DNA of 64,000 nucleotides, taken from Onchocerca lupi (taxonomy: Eukaryota > Nematoda > Chromadorea > Rhabditida > Onchocercidae). Within the stretch, counting starts at the first letter, position 1; the number at the start of each line of letters is the position of its first letter. The DNA is taken from positions 1-64,000 of the forward strand of contig JAOVVO010000394.1 of assembly GCA_028564675.1 (NCBI GenBank). The letters run 5' to 3'. Positions 37,364-46,130 of the stretch are shown here, piece by piece. Position numbers and translations under genes: made by a program. Under the pieces are notes generated by a model. That model ran no database searches, was not told where the DNA came from, and saw nothing but the letters and a program-made list of their open reading frames with translations.

Positions 37364-39247
37364 TCACTGATGCCAAGACTTTCTCGTTTTCTTGATCGCT
37401 TTCATAATCGTTGTGCTGTTCGTCAATATTGCATTCCCATTGTGGCCATTTTGCTTCGTAGCTCTTTTTAACCATCTTGGTCCTTCCCACCATGGTTTAA
37501 AGTTTGACAGTTTGAGAGGATCTAATCCTCTTGTAGCTATGTCTGCAGGATTGTTTTCACTTGGAATATATCGAAATGCAAACTTGGCTTTTCTTATTTC
37601 TTCGATGCGGTTCTGTACGAATTTCGGTAAGAGACATGAGTGATTTTTTATCCAGTGCAAAACGCATCGAGAATCTGACCATACGATTACTTCCGAGTGT
37701 TCCAATTCCATTTGTCTGGTGACGAAGTGAGCAGCGCGTACTCCAATGAGTACAGCTAATAATTCTAGTCTTGGTATAGTCGTGCCTTTAATGGGAGCAA
37801 TTCGAGATTTAGCAAAAATCAAAGACACCTTTTTTTCTTGCTTTGCGTATACTGCAGCAGCGTATGCGACTGAGGAAGCATCGGTAAAGACATGAATCGT
37901 GGTTGATTTTGTAGGATTAATTGCTGTACGTGGCAACTCTTTCATGTGCGCTGGCCATGTGCATGTAAGATCTTCCAGTTTTTCATAGTCTTCATTACTT
38001 AGTAGTTGGTCCCAACCAGTTTGTTTCTTCCAAAGACTTTGAAGAAATAATTTGATTGATAAAATACAAGGAGTTAAAAATCCTAATGGATCATATTGTG
38101 AAGCCAAGAATTGCAAGATTGTTCTCTTGGTTGGTTCTCGATCGTCTTTACAAGGTTTGGGATTTATTTGAATAACGTCATTATTAGGGTTCCAGTAAAT
38201 GCCAAGAATCTTCTTAATCTGAATTTCTTCGGCTCGATCTTGTTCGGGAATCTTGGCATTAAATTCTTTGTCATTGGACAGAAATTCTCTTATATTCATT
38301 GAAGCATCTCCAAAGATAGTTTTCATTTCTTTATAATTTGCGAGAGCTTCGCACGTATCCTTGCTCGATAATATGATATTATCAACGTAGAGATTTTTAC
38401 TGATTTCGCGAGCGAGTTTACTTCCATAATTTTCTAGGTGATAATTAAGTGTGGCTGATAGAAGAAAGGGCGATGATATCACTCCAAACGGGACTCTTTG
38501 AAAACGATAATGTTCTATGTTATCTCCTGTTACTTGCCCTCGAATGTCCTTTACCCAAAGGAATCGGGTGCAATTTCTTTCTGTTGGGAGTAGCTCTAGT
38601 TGTAAATAAGCCTTTTCGATATCTGCCACTATAACATTTTCCATCATTCGGAATCGAAGTAATATTCCTACTAAATCAGGAAGTGTAATGGGACCGCGAT
38701 GTAGGACATCATTTAAACTTTTCATCCCCTTTGTGTGAGATGATGCATCATAAACAATTCTAAGTTTTGTTGTTGCTTTGCTTGGCGTTACAACTTCGTG
38801 GTGAGGTAGATAATGAATAACACCAACCTGGTCCATTTCTGGACTGACTTTTTCGATGATATTGAATTCTAGTTGTTCTCGAATTGTCTCGTCATATTTC
38901 ACGAGTAATTGTTCATCGTTTTGAAGTCTCCTGATCAATGTTTTCAATGGGATCAATGTTTTTTCGAAACACAAACCAAGGTTGTCGTTTAGCTTGAAAT
39001 TCGTTTCTTTCCATGGCCAAGCAACTTGATATCTACCATTGACTTTCTTGATATTTCCCCTGAACTTTTCTAATATATGCTCGTCATCGTGAAGATTTGG
39101 ACCTTCTTGTATGCCAATGATTTCCAGTTTCCAGAATCGATCTATGTCTGGATTAGTGGTTTTTGTGGGCTTGACTATGCCTTTGTTCTCGCTCTGAATG
39201 TTGCTATTTTCTGTATCGGTTTTTGAAATATTGTCATTGTCTTGCAT
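37364..39247 (-). CDS. BEL/Pao reverse transcriptase and RNase H
   Basis: 627 codons from the first ATG, the longest intact segment of the element. RT features: LRIVYDASSHTKG, VADIEKAYLQLEL, FLWVKD, QRVPFGVISSPFLLSATLNYH, and the active site as NLYVDNIILSS (YVDN in place of YVDD, a variant found in Pao elements). RNase H features: HVFTDASSVAYAAAVYA, IPRLELLAVLIGVRAA, VIVWSDSRCVLHWI, NPADIATRG. The true translation would be as part of the polyprotein; an out-of-frame junction with the protease segment lies at about 39280. Confidence 0.88.
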   Translation of the reverse strand: MQDNDNISKTDTENSNIQSENKGIVKPTKTTNPDIDRFWKLEIIGIQEGPNLHDDEHILEKFRGNIKKVNGRYQVAWPWKETNFKLNDNLGLCFEKTLIPLKTLIRRLQNDEQLLVKYDETIREQLEFNIIEKVSPEMDQVGVIHYLPHHEVVTPSKATTKLRIVYDASSHTKGMKSLNDVLHRGPITLPDLVGILLRFRMMENVIVADIEKAYLQLELLPTERNCTRFLWVKDIRGQVTGDNIEHYRFQRVPFGVISSPFLLSATLNYHLENYGSKLAREISKNLYVDNIILSSKDTCEALANYKEMKTIFGDASMNIREFLSNDKEFNAKIPEQDRAEEIQIKKILGIYWNPNNDVIQINPKPCKDDREPTKRTILQFLASQYDPLGFLTPCILSIKLFLQSLWKKQTGWDQLLSNEDYEKLEDLTCTWPAHMKELPRTAINPTKSTTIHVFTDASSVAYAAAVYAKQEKKVSLIFAKSRIAPIKGTTIPRLELLAVLIGVRAAHFVTRQMELEHSEVIVWSDSRCVLHWIKNHSCLLPKFVQNRIEEIRKAKFAFRYIPSENNPADIATRGLDPLKLSNFKPWWEGPRWLKRATKQNGHNGNAILTNSTTIMKAIKKTRKSWHQ

Positions 39248-39275
39248 ATTGTTCCATCCTGTATACGCGATTAGA

Positions 39276-40475
39276 TTAGATTAGATCCCTTGAGTCGAAA
39301 ATCTCTTTGTAATCACTCTCTCGGAATTTGCTTATGTAGCCGCTCCCGGCTACCATTGGGCCAACTATTGAATTGATTAGAGAAAATCCTGAGTTCATTG
39401 CATGAATTTTATTGAACTGAATGAATTTAAAAAAGTAATCAACTCCAATTATTATATCTGGTTTCTGCCAATGTCCTGCCATGCCTTCTAGTGGCAATTG
39501 AGTTGATATGAATGCCACATCGTATTGGTTCACAGGAATAATTTGTAACTGACTCGTTAAATAAGTCACAATCGTAACTGTCATTGGGACAATTTGGTTA
39601 TCTGTAGTTTTTATCCCAAAACGTGCTTTTGCAACAACTGATGTTTTGGGATTCCTGTCGCCAAATGAAGTAATCTTCATTTTTTCATAATCAATTTCAC
39701 GTAGTTTCAGTCGATTTGCCAGTTTCTTGGAGATACAACTTATTTGGGCACCACTATCGAACAAAACTACGGCCTTTTCTGTGATTGCAGGAATATCTAG
39801 ATTGATTGTTTCGACTTCTCTGCATAAAAGCAAAACATCTCTTTGTCCTAGATTTTTTTGGTTTAATATTGGATTGATTGTCTTTGTTGACATTTTCTCT
39901 TTAGTAGGTTTGCCACGTTGGGTGCTATCCCTGTAATTTATGGGGCATAACGCCGTATTGTGTGAGCCTTTGCAGTGGAAACATGAATATTTCCTTTTAC
40001 TGCAGTCACTTTCCTTATGTCCTAGCTGAAAACAATTTAGGCAAGCATTATTCTCTCTCAAGCGTTCCATTCGTTGCTTGAGTGTGGGATAGACGTGGCA
40101 TTCGTTGTCCCAATGATCCTGCTTGCAAAAGGAACAAGGTCTTCTCGTTTTCCCATTCTTCTTTGAGCTAGAATTCTCTTTTGCCTTTTCTCTGGGTGGT
40201 ATAGTTATGGCTAATTCTGAGGTTTCATTTCTAGCATGTTGCAAGTATGATCTTGGCTTATTTTTGATTGGCTTTGGATCCTTCTCGATATTGAGGAATT
40301 GGCTCCTGGCCACTTCTTCATTTCTTTGAACAAATTTTCCGAGAAATGATCTTAATTTACTTACTGACCATGGCCCTTCTTCTTCTTTTTGTTGATAGAT
40401 TTTATCTAGAATCCAGACTGGTAATTTATTCTCGATTATTATTTCGATGCTGGATTGTTCTAGATTTTCGCCCAT
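39276..40475 (-). pseudogene. BEL/Pao zinc knuckles and aspartic protease
   Basis: 399 codons from an ATG, though the frame stays open upstream to about 40614 and continues gag. It contains three CCHC-type knuckles (CSFCKQDHWDNEC; CLNCFQLGHKESDC; CFHCKGSHNTALC) for nucleic-acid binding, then a retropepsin-like DSGA site (AVVLFDSGAQISCISKKLA) and IIGVDYFF. It ends at a stop within a TCTAA tandem repeat, out of frame with the RT segment. Confidence 0.8.
39277..39294 (-). repeat. TCTAA triplicate at the protease/RT junction
   Basis: On the minus strand GATCTAATCTAATCTAATC contains three TCTAA units. The 10 bp represented by two extra units equals the net frame offset between the protease segment and the RT segment and supplies the stop, so repeat expansion is a simple explanation for the break. 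Confidence 0.55.
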
Positions 40476-40605
40476 TGCTTCTAGTTGTCGAAGTATTCTT
40501 TCGATTGCTTCAACTGTTATTTTCCATTCGCGATCATTTTTCTTGATCGAATGTAATTCATTATAAAGGGATTTTTTAATTGTGTGGGATTGTCCAAATT
40601 TTTCT

Positions 40606-40926
40606 TCAAGGACTTATGACGTAATAATTTCCTGGGGTTATGTCATAGCCCCTAATGGCCTTTGATGCATCTCCTTTAGGGCAAGCCATTAAATAGTTGA
40701 GTTTTTGGATGTCTGGAATATTTTGTTGATGCACTGCTGCATCAAAACTACTCCAGAATCCTCTCCATTCTTTTGGGTTGCCACTGAATATGGGCAGTGG
40801 CAATTGTGGCAAATCCACTGTTTGATGAAGTGCCGTTTGTGTTGATTCCTTTGGGTGAGTTAGTTCGTCCTTTGTCTGGTGTTGGCTTAGACGTTGGAGT
40901 ACTAACTCACAGTCATTTTTATACAT
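40606..40926 (-). pseudogene. BEL/Pao gag core (DUF1759-like)
   Basis: LPQLPLPIFSGNPKEWRGFW, HQQNIPDIQKLNYLMACPKG and ASKAIRGYDITPGNYYV match the gag core typical of BEL/Pao elements. The frame ends in a stop at 40606. The expected continuation (EEKFGQSHTIKKS) lies one frame away, so there is a small indel near 40615. Confidence 0.8.
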
Positions 40927-40962
40927 TTTTAAAATTATGATCGCTTCTTTGCCTTCGTTTAT

Positions 40963-41277
40963 TCAATTTAATATACCTTTTTCGTCGTCGACCATTTGGG
41001 CATATTTTTCTTCTTCTTCCCGTTTTCTTGTAGCAGTCGGGAGTTGCTGGATGCATTGTTTCCATTCCGCGTTGGCAGTTTCAAGCGTACTAATGTGTAA
41101 TTCGAAGCGCATAATTTTTTCTTCAATTATTCTTTTTCTGGCTTCGTATTGTTGTTGCGTTTCTTCTTTAGTTACCATTCGATCCAGCGGTGATAAATCC
41201 ATTTGTTTAACTTCTTCAAGAAGCTTTTCCATTCTTTCTTTCGCCGGTTGTGCGCCTTTGATTATTATGGACGACAT
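40963..41277 (-). pseudogene. BEL/Pao gag N-terminus with in-frame stop
   Basis: 104 codons starting MSSIIIKGAQPAKERMEKLL, a charged coiled-coil-like gag N-terminus. Start ATG is about 30 nt inside the 5' LTR and overlaps the primer-binding region. A TGA at 40963-40965 interrupts it; the same frame continues as INEGKEAIIILKMYKNDCEL into the gag core. The related decayed copy at 45683-45889 reads through this point, showing the stop is secondary. Confidence 0.8.
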
Positions 41278-41278
41278 T

Positions 41279-41297
41279 TCCCGGCTCGTGGCACCAA
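41279..41297 (-). other. Candidate tRNA primer-binding site
   Basis: On the minus strand, about 11 nt after the 5' LTR, TGGTGCCACGAGCCGGGA starts with the TGG expected of a site complementary to a tRNA 3' CCA end. I could not assign the tRNA. Confidence 0.5.
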
Positions 41298-41307
41298 TAA
41301 AAGGTTT

Positions 41308-41994
41308 TGTCGAAAATTGTTTGGATTTTTATTCAAATGGGGCTTGATGTAGTTGTTTGAGTTAGTGTAGGACGATTGTTGTCGTGATTATATAAGAAAC
41401 ACTTTATTTTAAACTTGGGTGATTAAACCTTATAATAATAATCACGGAATTATTGTAGCGCGAATAATAAAAATGAAAAATAAAATGATATGAAAAAATG
41501 GGAGCAAGGAAGAAGTTGTGATGAAGGAATAAGAAGCAGTTGTAATGAATGAAGAAGTTGTGAAGATGAAGTCGTGATCAAGCAAGAATGAATGAATGAA
41601 AGAGTGAGGATCTGTGAGCGATATAGCAAGCTTATATTTAGTCAGAAGTGGGAGTAATTAAACAGAATACAAAAAAGAATTACAATTTTCTTAAGCTATT
41701 AGAATAGTTGCATGGGAAAACAGATGTGCATGATTAGACATGCTAAATGATTATAAATTAGATAATAGATTCATCGCTCAATATGGGAAAATGTTGAAAT
41801 TTTGCATAATGAGATAAATCCTTTATCTAGAAGATTTTTTTTATGAAACAATTTTACCAGATGTTCCAAGTACAAATATAGCAGATGTTAAAGATTTCAT
41901 TTTGAAGGAATTTACATGTGAATTTGGTAACTATACAATAAAAGTGATTTTTTTTTTGTAGTAGTAATTTGAGATAGATTCGGATTTTCCGACA
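41308..41994 (-). repeat. BEL/Pao 5' LTR (right copy, 687 bp)
   Basis: Matches the left LTR along its length. The extra roughly 70 bp near 41536-41607 is made of GAAGAAGTTGTGA- and GAATGAATGAA-like units, so an internal minisatellite differs in copy number between the two LTRs. Confidence 0.92.
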
Positions 41995-41999
41995 GTCAC
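41995..41999. repeat. Target-site duplication, right (GTCAC)
   Basis: Matches 33406-33410 on the other side of the element. Confidence 0.85.
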
Positions 42000-42105
42000 T
42001 GGCGTGACTTGTGGAAAAAAAGTATGTCTATATAAAAACACGCGCCTATTCGAATGCAAGGTTGTGTCAAAATTTGAAAGCAATTGGTGAATTTCCAGAG
42101 ATTTA
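42000..42105. repeat. Right half of the repeat that hosts the retrotransposon
   Basis: TGGCGTGACTTGTGG, TCTATATAAAAACACGCGCC and GTTGTGTCAAAATTTG continue repeat copy B (33266-33410) and parallel copy A (32860-33060). Confidence 0.65.
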
Positions 42106-42985
42106 TTATTCTTAGCAGCGAACATTTTCATTTTTATTTATATAGATATACAGTATGTATTTTATTCGTTTATTATTATCAGTAATTTCTGTAAATAGTT
42201 TTTTTCCATTAACTGTATTATTTCTGTATCAATTTGTTTTGAATTATATTTTTATATGTCTAGTATGGTTAGGGATTTTTTTTTTAATTTTTATTTATAA
42301 TTTGTCTTATTAGTTATTATTTTTATTATAACCAAATATTGAGGTATCAAGATGGTTAGGTTAAGTACTTTATTTTGTTTAAGATTTTTGTATGTTTATT
42401 TGTTGCATAATATTAGGTTACCTAATTGAATTTATTTAGTCCCATAATATTTAACAATTTCATGTTAATTTATACTACTGTTCCTCCTTTTTCATAGGTT
42501 GATACGAAGAAGTTGGTACTAGTTCTTAGCCATTTTTTAGTCGTTGAGCATTTTTTATTGTACGAGAAGTTTAAATTTGAATTCACACTGCTAAGAGCTT
42601 CTAGTTCTTAAAAAATGATCTTAAATAGTGATCTGACGGACTTCATTAGAAAGTGAATTATATTTGAGTTTGGGGGTAATTTTTCAAAAATATTTGATGT
42701 ATGCATGTTTATTTTTTGAAAACTTACTGCATGCTTTCTTGGATGATATTTTGTTCTGCTATTCTACTTCTACGAAAAATCAAATTAATGGAACATTCGA
42801 ATGAAGTCTGTATGAAATATATCTAGTGATTTAGCGAAATCCCGATTTTTAAGAAACAGAGAAAAAAAGAAAGAAGATGCAGAGTGGGAAAAAATGAACC
42901 ATCATCCAGCTCTTTGGTGAAACTTCAGGCAATCTTTTTATCATAAATAAGTAAGAATCATATAGCAAATCAAATCAAATATTTA

Positions 42986-43106
42986 TTAATCGGCACCCAA
43001 AGACTTGAGAACTTCATTGTATCGTCGATTTCTTTCTTCATGCCTCTGAAGCATCATCCAGATTCTAGTGAAATTTCCGAATCGCTCCCAAATTCTTGTA
43101 CTCGGA
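42986..43106 (-). other. Possible terminal coding exon, unrecognised
   Basis: A minus-strand frame reads RIWERFGNFTRIWMMLQRHE and ends KSLGAD then TAA at 42986-42988. An AATAAA overlaps the stop. A possible acceptor (CCGAG) lies at about 43106. The composition looks protein-like and carries many charged residues, but I find no upstream exon and do not recognise the family. It may be a fragment of a pseudogene. Confidence 0.25.
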
Positions 43107-43985
43107 TTGCAGATCAAAATTAGTATGACAAAAAATTTAATAAAAGTTTATTGAAAAACGAAGTCGAAATTTTCCAGTACAAAATTTTCATTTTTTTATA
43201 TCCATATTTTTTATCCATCTGTTCCCAGTGCAATTATTGGCATAAGCTTGAGAATTGCCGTGGCAACATGCAGTCGTCCAGCTAGTCGTAAATGTAACTT
43301 TCACTCATCATAACCAGTTTAATTAATTTTGGAATTTAAACCATATTCTGAGATGTTGGCTTTTTAATGCTTTTTGGAAAAGTCTGAAAATTATAATAAC
43401 CAAGAAGTAATAGAGTTCAAAAAGTGCAGGTAAACACGTTTGTCTTCAAACACTAAACAAAGAAACAAACATGCTTCCTGCTAAAAGGTAAAATGTTCAC
43501 CACCAAAAGAGGAAATATGTTTAATGACAAGGGATAAATATGTTTCCCGCCGAAATGATAGACATGTTTACCGTCAAAATGCTCCGATTGACAGAGAAAC
43601 AAGGTGAAGTCGAACGATCATGAGGCGACAAATTGGAGATCAGGAGAGAAGAATAAACCTCTGGAGGATATATAATGATCGGATTTTGGAGAACCATTCT
43701 TGCCTGAAAATTCTCTAGAGCATTATCAGCCTCTACAACGACGCAGAAAGCTACAGCGCGACGGTTTCTACAACAATCAACAAATCGATAATTCTCTCTA
43801 CTGTTAGTAAGAATAATTCTGTGATCAGTTATCTTGGATATTCTTCAACAAATTTTTTTGTTGTGTAGGAAGATAAACCTTTCCATTATCAATAAAATCT
43901 TTTCTCATAAAAAATTCGTTTGCACTACAAAGATCAACTTCCCAAAAATGCTAGCATTGCAACAAACGATAGTTTACCGATGTGT

Positions 43986-44565
43986 GAATCTTTTTATGAG
44001 ATATATTTCGATTCTAAAAATGTCAGCATTTAAAGGTCATACAATTCCATATCAGAAATCAACATTGTTAAATTAAACTCAGCTACGGTATATTACCGTA
44101 TTTCAATGACAGAAAAGTCTAAATCATACTGACGTAAACTATAATTAGATGCGCTATGCTTCCACATCTAAAGTAATACGAAAAGTAAAAATCTTTTCAA
44201 CGCTAATAACAGTAGAATGATTAATCTATTGTCGATGAGAATATCAGATGAGACGAAGGAGATGTTTGATATGATCGATGGATGTTAGCAAAGCAGTAGA
44301 TAGAGTAACATACAAATATTATGGCGCTTTATTTACCATAATTTTTCCGGAATTTTCATACAAGTTATGGTACACATGGTAAAATGATGCATGATACCGG
44401 AATTTTAATTTTGTATTAAAGTGTGAATTTATTACATCGAATGGCATCAAAATATTTTCTGACATTTTAGTTTCGCTTTAGTGTGACAATGTTGATTTCT
44501 GACATGGAATTGTATGACATTTAAATATTGATATTTTTAAAATCGAAATATATCGTAAAAAGATT
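43986..44565. repeat. Long inverted repeat, about 90-bp arms, 400-bp spacer
   Basis: Left arm (about 43986-44076) contains GATATATTTCGATT, CATACAATTCCAT and CAGAAATCAACATTGT. The reverse complement of the right arm (about 44474-44565) contains the same words in the same order with roughly one mismatch in seven. Possible foldback/MITE element or source of a hairpin transcript. An 80-codon frame in the left arm appears incidental. Confidence 0.75.
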
Positions 44566-45181
44566 AACACGTATCATTAATAAGTTACTAGGTATGAATA
44601 ACAAGTTATCATTGAAATTTAACAAGTTAAACTGTCATTTATTGGAATGCTAATATGAAAAAGCAAAAATTCATTTAAGTTAATCATGATGAGTGAATTC
44701 TATATTTATGATTAGCTAGACGGATACGCGTTGCCACGGTAATGGGTGTAATTTTAATGTTCAGATTCTGTTTTTGTTTTGGTCACATATTTTGGATAAG
44801 TATTTTTTAAAAAATGTTTTGTGTAAACTCTTTTTTTTTTGATTAATTTAAGCTGGGCATTATCCTACGGATTATTCTTTTAACTTTTTAAATTTATTTT
44901 GTACTTTTTTTTTTAATTTTCGTTATATTTTTTTATTTGTTTAACTAATTTTTTTAGGGACAAATTGTTTGGTTAGTTGTATTTTTAGCATAACAAGTAT
45001 AGCAAATTTATTGGTGTCGGAAAAATAACGTTGTTGAAGTCTCGTAAGTATCAAAAGATGAAGTATAGTTATTGTTTATTTTACACAACACTTGACGCAA
45101 GTGTTTCGATGTCTGATGTTAGTTTGGTTTTGTTTATAAATATAGCTATATTGCATCCAATTAGTGAAGAATGAAAATCAT

Positions 45182-45266
45182 GCTGAATGCAATTCCACTG
45201 TGAATCGACTTGGATGAAGTTTCACTGCAAATCGACGTTGGATGCAGTTCTATTGCGAATCGATGT
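45182..45266. repeat. Three tandem copies of a 28-29 bp unit
   Basis: Copies at 45182-45210, 45211-45238 and 45239-45266 follow the pattern TGGATGnAGTTnCACTGCnAATCGACGT with a few substitutions. They lie immediately beside the perfect hairpin at 45274-45313. Confidence 0.75.
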
Positions 45267-45273
45267 CAAAATG

Positions 45274-45313
45274 ACTCAGAAATTCAACAAAGCTTTTTGT
45301 TGAATTTCTGAGT
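45274..45313. other. Perfect 18-bp hairpin with 4-nt loop
   Basis: ACTCAGAAATTCAACAAA at 45274-45291 and its exact reverse complement at 45296-45313 enclose GCTT. The DNA or RNA could form a tight stem-loop. There is no T run of terminator type after it. It is isolated in intergenic DNA, next to a short tandem repeat. Confidence 0.85.
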
Positions 45314-45429
45314 TGTTTGAAGTGATTTCGTTGATCTTTTTGCATTAAAGTAAGATTCGCTAAACTTTTTTGAATTTCTTTTCAGTTTTTGAATTTGCTG
45401 TACATTTCGAATCTAATTTTTCTTTTCTT

Positions 45430-46130
45430 GGTCCATCAATTTATGAGCCATTCTTATATATGATGCTGCACAACGCTGTGTTATGAGGATCTTCGCAAGA
45501 GAAGCATAAACTTTTTTTTCCCAGTGCAGTTATTGTTAATATGCCATTTTTCGAGACAGTTACTACATGAATGGCCACAGAAGGTTGATAATGATAGATA
45601 GTTGTGGCAAATTTATAATTGTATGATTGGTGGAGGATTTCTCCTTTTGTAAAGTTGGCTCGCTGGTTTTCCGATATCTGATCTAACTTAAATATTGTAG
45701 CTCTACTTCATAATCATTCATATGCATTTTCAATTTCTTGAAATTTAATAACAGCTTTTTTCCGCGAGTTATTAAATCTAAGATACTTGGTGTGTCGTTG
45801 ACCATTTCAATATATTTTTTTTTCTTTCTTCTTTTGATTGCTCGCAAATATATTCCAACATTTTTCGTTGGTTGATTCGAAAGTACCAATATATAGTTCG
45901 AAGTGTCTTTTTTTTTGATGATTTGTGATTTAATTTGATGTAAGTGTTTTAATTCTCGCGGAAATTTTCAATCTGGTGGTGTTAAACCGAGTTCCTTAAC
46001 TTCATTGGAAAGTTTTAAGATCTTCTCTTCCTTGGGCTCCTTTAAATTAGACTTGAAATCACACCTCACAACAAAATCAATTGTGCCAAGTTCCAATTCT
46101 CAACAAAAATTTTGTCGCCTGGATATAAAT
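45430..46130 (-). pseudogene. Decayed second BEL/Pao copy: gag, knuckle and primer-site remnants
   Basis: From high to low coordinates it follows the 33411-41994 element. A primer-site/LTR-edge like stretch (TGTGCCAAGTTCC...TTTTGTCG) lies at about 46080-46117, then gag N-terminal DNA at 45690-46060. The segment 45889-45683 reads YIEMVNDTPSILDLI and KKLKMHMNDYEVELQYLS, parallel to YAQMVDDEKGILN and LKMYKNDCELVLQRLS in the intact element. Zinc-knuckle-like DNA is at 45470-45570. The gag core between them is missing. Stops and frameshifts are frequent, so this is much older than the complete element. Confidence 0.65.

Larger units (their letters stand above)
33411..41994 (-). mobile_element. BEL/Pao LTR retrotransposon, about 8.6 kb, envelope-bearing, degenerate
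   Basis: LTRs 33411-34028 (3') and 41308-41994 (5') start TGTCG and end CCGACA in window orientation. They are flanked by GTCAC and enclose, on the minus strand, gag, CCHC knuckles, aspartic protease, reverse transcriptase, RNase H, integrase, a Pao-type C-terminal domain (DUF5641) and an envelope-like region. The DUF1759-like gag core, the RT motif YVDN and the domain order identify BEL/Pao. The coding region is broken by an in-frame TGA in gag, a gag frameshift near 40615, a frameshift with stop near 39280, several breaks across the integrase, and one in the envelope-like part. By eye the two LTRs differ by about nine substitutions plus a roughly 70-bp length difference, so the insertion is fairly young yet probably non-autonomous now. 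Confidence 0.93.

Noticed and set aside
40937..41347. 136-codon plus-strand Ser-rich frame
   Set aside because: Antisense of the gag N-terminus and LTR edge.
44990..45030. Possible solo BEL LTR edge (GTGTCGGAAAAATAACG)
   Set aside because: Only the first few bases resemble the LTR terminus; the following sequence does not align with the LTRs by eye.
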